Below the pieces are notes generated by a model that was not told where the DNA came from, made no database searches, and worked only from the letters and a program-made list of their open reading frames with translations. DNA of 50,784 bases from NCBI GenBank assembly GCA_007988745.1, contig BJUT01000029.1, forward strand, positions 1-50,784. The letters are read 5' to 3'. Positions within the stretch are counted from its first letter, which is position 1; every line of letters starts with the position of its first letter. Below, one piece after another: positions 25,760-34,598 of the stretch. The DNA is from Pseudoalteromonas atlantica (lineage in GTDB: Bacteria > Pseudomonadota > Gammaproteobacteria > Enterobacterales > Alteromonadaceae). The translations under genes and the position numbers were made by a program.

Positions 25760-28700
25760 CTACTGCTTGTTGATAAGTATGCTTACATTTTCTCTATCTG
25801 GGCCTATTACATTAAACGTGTAGGTACCTTGTTCGGTAATATTCAGTGTTATGTTGGCACCTACCGCTTCAAGTGGTGTTAGTTCATCAATTACCACTAC
25901 CGGCGTATCGCCTGCTCCACCGTAATCCACTGTGCTCCAATCTTCAGACGCTACTTTAAATTCGTAGTCGCCCACTTCTAATTCAATAGAAGCAGAGTAA
26001 ATTGCATCACCCTCGTACATAAGTGGGTTATCAGTACTCCAGTCATTTAAGCTACCGCGAATAAACACCGGTGTTTGTGCAAACATTTCACCGTTGAGCA
26101 CTTTTAGCGATACGTTATTTAAATCACTGGCGTCAAATATAAATTGGTATTTACCTTGCTCGGCAATGTCTATGGTCATATTTGCCCCCGCAACCGACAA
26201 CTGCTCAGCGGTGCCAACCATTACACTGGCATCACCCTCAGCCGAGCCATAATCAACCGTGCTCCAATCTTCTGACGCTACTTTAAATTCATAGCTTGCA
26301 GCGCTCAGTGTTTTAGTAAAGGTGTAAATGCCTTTACCTTTATAACTTAGCTCATCGGTTACTCCCCAATCATTAAGCGTACCGCGCACATAAATAGCAG
26401 TGCCTACAAATGGCTCTTCGTTGTATAAAGTAAGCGTTGGATTTTCTGGGTTTGAAGCATCAAGCGAAAATACATAGGTTGCATCAATGGCAGCGCTGAA
26501 GGTCATGTTTGCACCTGAGCGCGTTAATGGCTCACTTTGATTTTCAACTACCTCTTTATCAGCGTCAGTAAGCGCACCAAAATCAACCGTAGACCAATCT
26601 TCTGAGGCAATTTTAAATTCGTAATCGCCAGCGCTTAGTGCAATTGCTATACGGTATTCTCCCTCGCCAATATATTCAAATGCATCGCGTGTGCCCCAGT
26701 CGTTTAAAGTTCCGCGCACAAACACAGCGGTGCTGCCATAAGGTACTACATCAGGCGCGCCTACGGTTGCATTTGCACTTAAACCAACACCTTGGCTCTC
26801 ACCTTGGTTTTTAGTAAAAACAGCTAGTGTGTAAGGCGGTACAGTAAATGTGCCTTCGTTATCGCCTTGGGCAAAATTGGCGCTGGCCATGCTTGCATCA
26901 ACACTGTTTTTTAATACGTCGTGTAATTCAAAACCCGCTGCGGTGGCAATAGTATGGCTAAGAGTTTGCTCGGTTGCGTTAATCACCACTACAAGCGCGT
27001 CAAATGCTGGGTCTAAGTCTGTTAGCCCTTCGCCATCATCAATGCTCATTACTATTAAGCCATGTTGCTGCGCTTTACCTACGTTATGAAAACCCACTCG
27101 CTCAATGACATCTTGCTCTGTGGTTAATCTAAATAGTGGGCTGCTGCTACGTATTTGTAAAAACTCGTTAAATACATCACCTGCATAGGCTATGTCTTGC
27201 GGCATTGCCTGTGCATCTGGATTAGCAGAAATAGGCATAATTTCAGACCATTTTTCTTGGTTCTTCTCTGCGTTTGGTAAACCAATGTTCCAGTTATTAT
27301 TCTCTTTGGTTAAATCAACAGCATTAAACCAATCACCGGCATTATAGCTATCACGATCCATTGACTTAGAACGCAGTAAATCAGCGCCCAATTGCATAAA
27401 AGGAATGCCTTGGCTCATAAGTGGAATAGACAATGCCATGTTGTGCGCGCGCACACGTTGCTCAATACTCATGCTTGATGCATGTTTGTATTGCAACTGA
27501 TCCCACAGTGTTTCGTTATCGTGTTTTGATACGTAATGAATGCTATCCGCTGGGTCTAGTGCATACGCCGTTGGCTGAGTATTCCAAGTAAAGCTATTGC
27601 CCTTAGATGAATTACCTTTAAAGTCTTTTAAAATGTAATTTTGTAAGTTGCCCGCCAGCGATAACCGTAACGTATCTTGTTCAGCTAGGTTGCCATCTGT
27701 CGGGTTATTGCTAAACATTGCACCACCACGCACGGCTTCACGAATACGGTCGTTAAATGTACCCACCTCTGAGCCTGCCATATCAGCCTGTTTAGCTTGT
27801 GTGAATAAACGATTGTTAGCTACTTCACCAAAATCCCAGCCTTCACCGTAAAAATAGTTATCTGGGTCAACTGCTTGCACGGCTTCACGCGCAGCTAATA
27901 TTGATGATTTTGGCATATGCCCCATTACATCAAATCTAAAACTGTCGTAGCCAAATTCACGCGCTAAAATAACCAATGAATCAGTAACAAACTTATCCAT
28001 CATTACATGCTCTGTAGCTGTATTTTCACAACACGTTGAGCGCTCTATTTCACCACTTACTTCGTTATAACGGTGGTAATAACCCGGTACTAGCTTATCA
28101 AATACCGACTTGTCCCAAATACCCGATGATGTTGTGTGGTTATAAACCACATCCAGTACAACACGAAGTCCTACTTCTTGCAGTGATTGCACCATAGCAC
28201 GGGTTTCTTTAACGCGGGCAATGCCCTCTGGGCTTGAGGCATACGAGCCTTCAGGCGCTATAAAGTAATGCGGATCGTAACCCCAGTTAAAGCCGTCTAA
28301 ATCACGCATCGCACTGGCTAATGCTTGTGCATCGTCTGAGCCTGGTAGGTAACTTTGCATAATATCGACAATCGTGCTGTTTTTATCTTCGATTTTACAT
28401 GCATCAGCTTCATCGTTAATACGTTCACATAATTTACCTAAGGTGTCTGTAATTTCCACACGCTGTGAGGCATCCTCTTCAATGGTGCCAATATCAGTCA
28501 CTGGCAGTAAATGAAAATGTGTTAAGCCTTTATCTGCTAATTGCTTAAGGTGCTGCATTGGCACGCTTTCAAGTTCAGTGAATGCAAGGTATTTACCGCG
28601 GTTTGCTTCGCTTACTGACTGATCACGCACACTAAAATCACGTACGTGGCCTTCATAAATAACCGCATCTTCTGGGTTAGTAATAGTAGGCACGATACGT

Positions 28701-30064
28701 TCATCCCAGCCTTCTGGCTTAGTGTCATCATCGGCTAAATTAATCAGCTGGCTGTATAAACCATTGGTAGATACATTGAGTGAGTAAGGGTCTGTACTCC
28801 AAAGCGACTCTATTTGCTGAGTCAGTGGGTGGTAAACATCAAAATTAAAGCGGTAGTAGTGGCGGTCGTATTGCATATCTAAACTTGCTTGCCAAATACC
28901 CGTCTGTGTATTTAATGTCATTGGTATAGAGTGCACTTGTGTTTTTGCATCATCGAACACGTTTAGCACCATGTTATTAGCGGTGGGTGCCCACACAGTT
29001 ACATCAATCGCGTTATTGCCATAAGTTACGCCAAGTACAGCTTCGTTAGCGTCATCTTCGCCTTGTGTGTAAAGGGCATCGAGTGCTTTAGCGGTTTGCA
29101 CATAGCTTGCTTCTAGCAGCTTACCTTCACTATCGTAACCGGCAATAACAAGCTGCGATTTTATAAGTGCTTTAGCCGTGTTTGTATCCCAACTTCCTTC
29201 GTAAGCGTTCCAAGTAGTTAAATGCGGTACTTTTGCCGCTTGCTCATCAGTTAAACTGCTTGATTGCAGCGTAACAGTATCGCCGTTTAAACCAGTATCT
29301 ATATCCACTTCCAGCTGAGCCGTAGCTGATGAATGCAACTTAATTAGGCTTGTAAGCTCGTTACTTGGTTTATACAAAATAGTATTTAAATCAATCCAAT
29401 GCGCTGAAGCACCTGTTATAGCAACTGCGCGTTCGCCCAAACTTAAAATAGGGTATTCAAACACCGAAGGCTCACCATGAATGGTAAAGTTCATACGTTG
29501 AAAGGTTTCATCGTCTTGCATCAGCGGCATGGTTAAATCCACATCACCAAACGCTTTACCCGTGCCTTCTGTACCAATATGAATAATAAAATTGGCACAT
29601 TCGTTATAACCCTCTTTAAGGTTAATTATCCAGTACGCACCGTAGTTAGGGTCAATACCATCGTATTCATGGCCGTTAGCCCAATCGCTGGTATCAAATG
29701 GCGGTGCATAAGCATCGCATACTTCGTTATTCCACGAATGTAATCGGTAGCCTTCGTAGTTATCATCGGCTAGGCGATTGTAAAATAAAACCGCCTCTCC
29801 TTCCCCTGCAAATACCACAGGGTCTGGCAGGGTTGGGTCGGCACCAACCACACAGCTTTCGTTATTTTCATCAGGTATTGTCGGTGCAGGGCACGATATA
29901 GGTTCAGGATCGACACATTGTGTCCCCGCTTCATTAGGCACTTGTGGCACATTACAGGTAAGTAATGGTTCACCAGATTCAACATCATCTGTTCCACCAC
30001 ACGCTGCTAATAGCATTAACGCTAACGTTATTAGCAAATATTTAGGCATAGTTATAATTTTCAT
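25760..30064 (-). CDS. pulA: Lipoprotein pullulanase (GH13) with three C-terminal starch-binding-like modules
   Basis: Pullulanase cleaves alpha-1,6 links in pullulan and starch dextrins. The 1434-residue protein has a lipobox (LAAC, Cys22), a short Cys-patterned linker (Cys37, 50, 58, 71), and a pullulanase-associated N-terminal domain (PUD/CBM41-like, LHSWNNEVCD). Further domains (about 200-470) include a CBM48-like module, then the GH13 barrel with the type I pullulanase motif FNWGYDP. Catalytic residues are Asp712 (FRFDVMG), Glu741 (YGEGWDFG) and Asp849 (SKHDNET). Three modules of about 110 residues, starting near 1107, 1216 and 1326, repeat RGTLNDWG and YEFKVASEDWSTVDYG; they resemble X25-type starch-binding domains. 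The ATG has GGAG nine bases upstream and lies 22 bases after the receptor gene, one operon. Confidence 0.93.
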   Translation of the reverse strand: MKIITMPKYLLITLALMLLAACGGTDDVESGEPLLTCNVPQVPNEAGTQCVDPEPISCPAPTIPDENNESCVVGADPTLPDPVVFAGEGEAVLFYNRLADDNYEGYRLHSWNNEVCDAYAPPFDTSDWANGHEYDGIDPNYGAYWIINLKEGYNECANFIIHIGTEGTGKAFGDVDLTMPLMQDDETFQRMNFTIHGEPSVFEYPILSLGERAVAITGASAHWIDLNTILYKPSNELTSLIKLHSSATAQLEVDIDTGLNGDTVTLQSSSLTDEQAAKVPHLTTWNAYEGSWDTNTAKALIKSQLVIAGYDSEGKLLEASYVQTAKALDALYTQGEDDANEAVLGVTYGNNAIDVTVWAPTANNMVLNVFDDAKTQVHSIPMTLNTQTGIWQASLDMQYDRHYYRFNFDVYHPLTQQIESLWSTDPYSLNVSTNGLYSQLINLADDDTKPEGWDERIVPTITNPEDAVIYEGHVRDFSVRDQSVSEANRGKYLAFTELESVPMQHLKQLADKGLTHFHLLPVTDIGTIEEDASQRVEITDTLGKLCERINDEADACKIEDKNSTIVDIMQSYLPGSDDAQALASAMRDLDGFNWGYDPHYFIAPEGSYASSPEGIARVKETRAMVQSLQEVGLRVVLDVVYNHTTSSGIWDKSVFDKLVPGYYHRYNEVSGEIERSTCCENTATEHVMMDKFVTDSLVILAREFGYDSFRFDVMGHMPKSSILAAREAVQAVDPDNYFYGEGWDFGEVANNRLFTQAKQADMAGSEVGTFNDRIREAVRGGAMFSNNPTDGNLAEQDTLRLSLAGNLQNYILKDFKGNSSKGNSFTWNTQPTAYALDPADSIHYVSKHDNETLWDQLQYKHASSMSIEQRVRAHNMALSIPLMSQGIPFMQLGADLLRSKSMDRDSYNAGDWFNAVDLTKENNNWNIGLPNAEKNQEKWSEIMPISANPDAQAMPQDIAYAGDVFNEFLQIRSSSPLFRLTTEQDVIERVGFHNVGKAQQHGLIVMSIDDGEGLTDLDPAFDALVVVINATEQTLSHTIATAAGFELHDVLKNSVDASMASANFAQGDNEGTFTVPPYTLAVFTKNQGESQGVGLSANATVGAPDVVPYGSTAVFVRGTLNDWGTRDAFEYIGEGEYRIAIALSAGDYEFKIASEDWSTVDFGALTDADKEVVENQSEPLTRSGANMTFSAAIDATYVFSLDASNPENPTLTLYNEEPFVGTAIYVRGTLNDWGVTDELSYKGKGIYTFTKTLSAASYEFKVASEDWSTVDYGSAEGDASVMVGTAEQLSVAGANMTIDIAEQGKYQFIFDASDLNNVSLKVLNGEMFAQTPVFIRGSLNDWSTDNPLMYEGDAIYSASIELEVGDYEFKVASEDWSTVDYGGAGDTPVVVIDELTPLEAVGANITLNITEQGTYTFNVIGPDRENVSILINKQ

Positions 30065-30086
30065 TTTTAAACGCTCCGTTTGCTAA

Positions 30087-32960
30087 TTAATGACTGTATG
30101 TAAAACCAAGGTAGAACTGACGACCAAAGTACTGAGTCGTCCCTGTTCGTTGCTCTGAGCCAAAGTAACTTTGGGTTGGTTCATCGGTTAAGTTATTAAC
30201 TTGCAAAAGCATTGTTAGCGAGTCGCTAAAGCGATAAGAGGTTTGAAAGTCGACTACGGTTTCGGCATCAAAATTAACTACTTGCTCGTTAATGGCAACC
30301 TGCTCCGATACAAATTCATCGCGGTAACGCACATTAAGGCGGGTTTCAAAATCATCCATTGAGTAAAACACCGTGGCATTAAGCACGTTATTAGAGAGCC
30401 CAGGTAAAGATTGCGCTAATGTATCGCCCCCTAAACTGGTAATCGATTCAATTTCACTTTCGGTGTATGAGTAACTTGCGTTAGCGCCTAAGCCATTAAA
30501 TGGCGAAGGTAAAAAGGTAAACACTTGCGTATACGCAAGCTCTAGCCCTCTAATGTAGCCACCTTCACCGTTATTAACTGCCGTGGTGTAAATACCGTTA
30601 GTTGTGGCAACTTGCTCGCTACTGACAGGGTCTTCTATAAAGTCAGGGACATTAAAGCCATTGCCTTTAAAGTCGAAGTTTTCGATTGATAAGATTTCAA
30701 CAAACGAGTCTATATTTTTATAAAATAACGCCGCAGCGACAGTGCCGTTACCTTCTTCAAAATAATATTCGTAAGATAAGTCGTACTGGTCAGCATAGAA
30801 GGGTTTTAAAAATGGGTTGTTATTACTTGAACCGTTAATAACACCATCATCACTTACGTTTGCGCTGGCATCGCCCGCTAAGCGGTTAATTGGCGCACGC
30901 GACATTACTTTAGCCGCAGCAAAGCGTACAAGTGAATTGTCGTTAAGTTGCAGGTTTAAATTTAATGATGGTAAGTAGTCGGTGTATTTAGTGCCTAATA
31001 CATTAGGTGCGTATAAATTATTTACAATGCCGTTCTCATCAACAATATTTTGTGCACCTAAGCGCGCATCGCCTGCTACGTTTTCTAGTACGGTTGCCGA
31101 TTGGTCGGTTTCAACGCGGCGCACACCCACATTACCCGATAAGTCGAGCCCGGCAATTTGCGTGTTAATGTTTACCATAACGTACGCAGCTAACACATCT
31201 TCAAACACCGAGCCGCTTTGCAGCACTGACCACGAATAGTTAGTTGTGTAACCTTGCGCGTCGTCTACGCCATCGGCGTTGCCCCATGTTTGAACAGGCT
31301 CTGGCGTGCCATCTGGAAACCATGCGTTAAGTGCTTTGTCTAAATCAATGGCTAAATACGACGGGAAGTAACTAAACTCGCCCTGCCAGTCAACCACTGA
31401 CGCCATATCGTCGGTTAAACGCAAAGGGGGTTGCGTTGCTGAAAACGCCCCGTCGTTACCGTACTCAAATACCGAGCGTTTACGGCTGTACTCTCTATCT
31501 GAGTAGCGCGCCCCAAACTCTACTGAGCTAAATATGTCGCTTTCTAGCTCGTATTTAAAGTCGAGCCTAAATGCAGTTACTTCATCTTCTGTTTGATCTG
31601 GGTAAATACCATATTTGCTGACCATTACACGGTCTATATCACTAAAGGCGGCCGCCTGATTAAACCCAACGTCAGGTAAATTTAAGCCATTTAATTGATA
31701 GTTAATTGCTACGTTGTTATCAAATACTGGCGTTTCTGCATTGGCATCTTCTGCTACTAAGCTCCACAGTAAGCCATTTCTAAAATTACTTTTTGCGCGA
31801 GAAAGCGACACATCGGCATTTACGTTTAGTCTATCGGTTACCTGCCAATCGGCATTAACGCCAAAGCTGTCTACTTCGTCAAAGTCTTGGTTATCGTCGT
31901 TCACTATTTCAACACGGGTATAGCTTTGCGAAGTACGGTTAACCGCGGCGCCTATTACGGCATTACCATCGAGCTTAGCGTTAGCATATGCAGCTGTTGG
32001 CCCGCCTAATTTAACCCTCAGGCCGCGAGCAAACGACTCTTTATCAAAGCGCGATAAAAACGCATCACCTTTTAATGTAAAGTTATCTACCGGCGCCCAC
32101 TCTATAGCTGCTAAGTAACCATTACGGGTTTCTTCGCCGCCTAAATGCTGTAGCTCAAAACCTTCGCTAATGTATTCGTTTTCTGGGTTAGCTAAAGGGC
32201 CATTGGTATCGTTAGCTGCGCCATCAACGTCTTTTGTGTCGTTGTACGCAAGGCCAATAAACTGCGTTGCTACACTTGGCTGAAACAAACGCGCATAGCC
32301 CAGCGCTACGCCTAATGTGTCGTCTAGGTATTTGCCTTGATACGAAAAACTAATTCGGTCGCCAAATTCAGTGGCATCCGATACCTCTGAGGCGCGGTCG
32401 TTATACATACCGCGCACATTAGCTACAAATTTATGCGTTTGATCATTATTAAGTGGACTGGCGGTTTCAAGCTCTACCGTACCGGCCACGCCACCTTCAA
32501 TAAGCGATGCCTTTGGCGATTTGTATACCGCCGCAGAGCTAATTAATTCTGACGGATATTGGTCAAACTCAATACTGCGGCTGCCACTTGTAGATACTTG
32601 CTCGCGGCCATTAAGTGTTGAAAATACAAACCCGCCCGACAGCCCGCGTATATTAATTTGCGCCGCTTGCCCACCCGTTCGCACCGCTGAAATACCAGGT
32701 AATCGTGTAAGTGCATCGGCCATTGAAATATCAGGCAGTGCCCCTAAATCATCGGCAGAAATTTGTTCTGACACCGTATCGCTAAAACGCTTTTGATTTA
32801 AAGATTGAATTAAACTGCGACTAAAGCCTCGCACTTCAATAATTTCTAAATCTTCAGCTTGTGTGTAGGGTGATTGATTTGTTGAGTCTTCGTTTGCAGC
32901 CAATGCACTATTAGCGGCAAATAAAGCCAGCATAAGTGCACTTAGTTTAAACTTGTCCAT
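30087..32960 (-). CDS. TonB-dependent receptor for starch-type oligosaccharides
   Basis: This outer-membrane gated barrel imports ligands using TonB energy. The 957-residue product has a signal peptide (MDKFKLSALMLALFAANSALA), a TonB-box-like start (DLEIIEVRGF) and a plug domain (ADALTRLPGISAVRTGGQAAQINIRGLSG, near 80-110). A 22-strand barrel follows, ending FYLGFTYSH. Aromatic and charged loops are long, as in glycan receptors. The pullulanase gene follows in the same operon, so maltodextrin or pullulan fragments are the likely cargo. A palindromic site at 33053-33066, 93 bases upstream, is shared with the GH97 gene. AAGG lies nine bases before the ATG. Confidence 0.92.
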   Translation of the reverse strand: MDKFKLSALMLALFAANSALAANEDSTNQSPYTQAEDLEIIEVRGFSRSLIQSLNQKRFSDTVSEQISADDLGALPDISMADALTRLPGISAVRTGGQAAQINIRGLSGGFVFSTLNGREQVSTSGSRSIEFDQYPSELISSAAVYKSPKASLIEGGVAGTVELETASPLNNDQTHKFVANVRGMYNDRASEVSDATEFGDRISFSYQGKYLDDTLGVALGYARLFQPSVATQFIGLAYNDTKDVDGAANDTNGPLANPENEYISEGFELQHLGGEETRNGYLAAIEWAPVDNFTLKGDAFLSRFDKESFARGLRVKLGGPTAAYANAKLDGNAVIGAAVNRTSQSYTRVEIVNDDNQDFDEVDSFGVNADWQVTDRLNVNADVSLSRAKSNFRNGLLWSLVAEDANAETPVFDNNVAINYQLNGLNLPDVGFNQAAAFSDIDRVMVSKYGIYPDQTEDEVTAFRLDFKYELESDIFSSVEFGARYSDREYSRKRSVFEYGNDGAFSATQPPLRLTDDMASVVDWQGEFSYFPSYLAIDLDKALNAWFPDGTPEPVQTWGNADGVDDAQGYTTNYSWSVLQSGSVFEDVLAAYVMVNINTQIAGLDLSGNVGVRRVETDQSATVLENVAGDARLGAQNIVDENGIVNNLYAPNVLGTKYTDYLPSLNLNLQLNDNSLVRFAAAKVMSRAPINRLAGDASANVSDDGVINGSSNNNPFLKPFYADQYDLSYEYYFEEGNGTVAAALFYKNIDSFVEILSIENFDFKGNGFNVPDFIEDPVSSEQVATTNGIYTTAVNNGEGGYIRGLELAYTQVFTFLPSPFNGLGANASYSYTESEIESITSLGGDTLAQSLPGLSNNVLNATVFYSMDDFETRLNVRYRDEFVSEQVAINEQVVNFDAETVVDFQTSYRFSDSLTMLLQVNNLTDEPTQSYFGSEQRTGTTQYFGRQFYLGFTYSH

Positions 32961-33052
32961 GTGTGTGAACCTTTGAGTTATTGTTGTCAGGTGTTGCTGT
33001 GTTGTTTAAAACACAACCAACAAATTGTAACTAAAAGGTAAAATTAATGTGA

Positions 33053-33066
33053 TGAATACGTATGCA
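33053..33066. promoter_or_regulatory. Candidate sugar-regulator operator, copy 1
   Basis: TGAATACGTATGCA is an imperfect palindrome with a central CG, the form of LacI-family operators. Its first 12 bases recur at 46394 upstream of the GH97 glucosidase. It lies 93 bases before the receptor start. The regulator is not in this window. Confidence 0.6.
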
Positions 33067-33127
33067 GTGCATGAGGGTTAGGCTGCAGGGGGCATATAGG
33101 CACGCGCCCCTGTATTGGGAACGCGAT

Positions 33128-33745
33128 TTAAAGGCTTAGCACCACTTTTATCGCAAGGGCGATAAATATGACTCCCAGTATTTTATCAAGCCACGGACTT
33201 TGCTTGGTAAAGCCAAAGCGATTTTTTGAAACCTCTGTCAGCAACGCCACCAGCAAATACCAGCCGGTATCAATTACAAACACGGTTAAACACATAATTA
33301 TGCCCACGCTTAAAGTAAGTAGCTGAGGGTCAATAAACTGCGAGAACAAGGCTAAAAAGAAAATAGCGAGCTTGGGGTTCAAAAAGGCAATAGCAAAGCC
33401 ATCTTGTAAAGCTTGACCAGCACTTACTTCACTTTTTTGTACTTCAAGTTCGTTATTGCTGGGTTTTGCTAGCAATATTTTTATACCTAAATACGCCAAA
33501 TAGGCTGCGCCTAAATACACCAGTATTTGATAAACAGTCGGAAACTGCATCATTAAAGCGCCTAGCCCTAATAACGATGCACCTGCGTATAACCCCACAC
33601 CAGTACCATGGCTGAGCGCGGCAAGCATTCCGTTTTTCATACTGCCGTTAAGTGAGTGCTTTAAAACCACCGCTAAACTTGGCCCTGGCGACATTGCCCC
33701 CATCATACAAATAGCCGCTAGGCTTAACCATACTGTAAATGTCAT
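33128..33745 (-). CDS. LysE/RhtB-family amino-acid exporter
   Basis: The 205-residue inner-membrane protein has about six helices and the RhtB/LysE hallmark GAMSPGPSLAVVLKHSLNGSMKNGMLAALSHGTGVGLYAG in its first third. Members export homoserine, threonine, leucine or other amino acids. It begins one base after the stop of the preceding DUF4177-like gene (stop 33746-33748, ATG 33745-33743), so the two are likely coupled. The substrate is not predictable from sequence. Confidence 0.9.
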   Translation of the reverse strand: MTFTVWLSLAAICMMGAMSPGPSLAVVLKHSLNGSMKNGMLAALSHGTGVGLYAGASLLGLGALMMQFPTVYQILVYLGAAYLAYLGIKILLAKPSNNELEVQKSEVSAGQALQDGFAIAFLNPKLAIFFLALFSQFIDPQLLTLSVGIIMCLTVFVIDTGWYLLVALLTEVSKNRFGFTKQSPWLDKILGVIFIALAIKVVLSL

Positions 33746-33928
33746 TTAAAGCTCGTCAATTTCAATAAGTAATGTATAACCGTGCACTTGGCCATAAAAA
33801 CCTGTCAATGGCACTGCGTTTATTACTTTCCAGCCATCTTGATTTAATTCCTGTATGCGGTCATTCAATGCAGCTATATCTACGCCACCCAAAAAACGGG
33901 TCTTTCTAAATTCGATTACTTTTTGCAT
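33746..33928 (-). CDS. Small DUF4177-like protein
   Basis: The 60-residue product MQKVIEFRKTRFLGGVDIAALNDRIQELNQDGWKVINAV has the DUF4177-like pattern: a strand, a helix ending in LNQDGWKV, and a final strand (GYTLLIEIDEL). It directly abuts the RhtB/LysE gene downstream. No function is known for such proteins. The first residues look like a strand, with no signal peptide. A MITE-like element begins 20 bases upstream of the ATG, so the promoter may lie in or near that element. Confidence 0.75.
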   Translation of the reverse strand: MQKVIEFRKTRFLGGVDIAALNDRIQELNQDGWKVINAVPLTGFYGQVHGYTLLIEIDEL

Positions 33929-33947
33929 TTTAATCCTTGTGTATCTT

Positions 33948-34109
33948 ATACCAATTCGCTTATTTAAGTGATCTTTTTTGAGGACGGAAAAACGTGTTGA
34001 TAGCTAGGCAAAAAATTCGCTATTTAGTTGTTCTAAATTAGAATTTTTTAACGCAGGTAGCGACACGTTTAGGCCCGCAAAATGATTAAGTAATATTGCG
34101 GATTGGTAT
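33948..34109. repeat. MITE-like element of 162 bp
   Basis: The stretch starts ATACCAATTCGC and ends in the inverse of ATACCAATCCGC, terminal inverted repeats matching 11 of 12. Internally AAAAAATTC (34009-34017) faces GAATTTTTT, and arms beginning CGTGTTGATAGCT face AGGTAGCGACACG at 10 of 13 positions, so most of it folds into a long hairpin. No coding potential is seen. It ends exactly on the stop codon of the DUF3224 gene. Confidence 0.7.
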
Positions 34110-34507
34110 TATAAGGTGTATTCAAAATCATAGTAGTGAATCCCTTGCTCAATACGTATTTTCATACTGCCCGTTAACCCTTCTAGCTCATGAGTGCCTG
34201 AATCGGGAATTACATTTAAAATTAGGCTGTCTTGGCCTTTATCCATAGTACCAAAATGCTGTAATACAAAGCTGCCTTGTTTACCTTCAAGCTCGCCTAT
34301 TACTTGCTCTATGGCAACATAACCGGCACTGCCTTGTGTAGGAGTCATGGCGCTTAGCATTTCGCCTTGGCTAGTGGCATTTAAGCTACCTTTAAATGTT
34401 TTATCTATCGACATACGCCCTAAATTAACGCCGTTTTGGCCGCTTGCGTAGCCTTCTATTGGGGCCAAATTTACATTAAATTCTCCACTTACGGTTGCAG
34501 TAGTCAT
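34109..34507 (-). CDS. DUF3224 domain protein
   Basis: The 132-residue soluble protein has an allene-oxide-cyclase-like beta-barrel pattern typical of DUF3224: GRMSIDKTFKGSLNATSQGEML, GSAGYVAIEQVIGELEGKQGSFVLQHFGTMDKG and IRIEQGIHYYDFEYTL. The function is unknown. It has no signal peptide. Its TAA stop lies in the last bases of the adjoining MITE-like element, so the C-terminus may have been trimmed or replaced by the insertion. The divergent neighbour is an ABC exporter. Confidence 0.85.
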   Translation of the reverse strand: MTTATVSGEFNVNLAPIEGYASGQNGVNLGRMSIDKTFKGSLNATSQGEMLSAMTPTQGSAGYVAIEQVIGELEGKQGSFVLQHFGTMDKGQDSLILNVIPDSGTHELEGLTGSMKIRIEQGIHYYDFEYTL

Positions 34508-34598
34508 AACGTTTCCTTATTGATGCTAATGTTTAAAAGTATTGATTTTTATTATCTTAGTGCCATATCTATACCTTAACCTTTAAAAAGAATCCACT

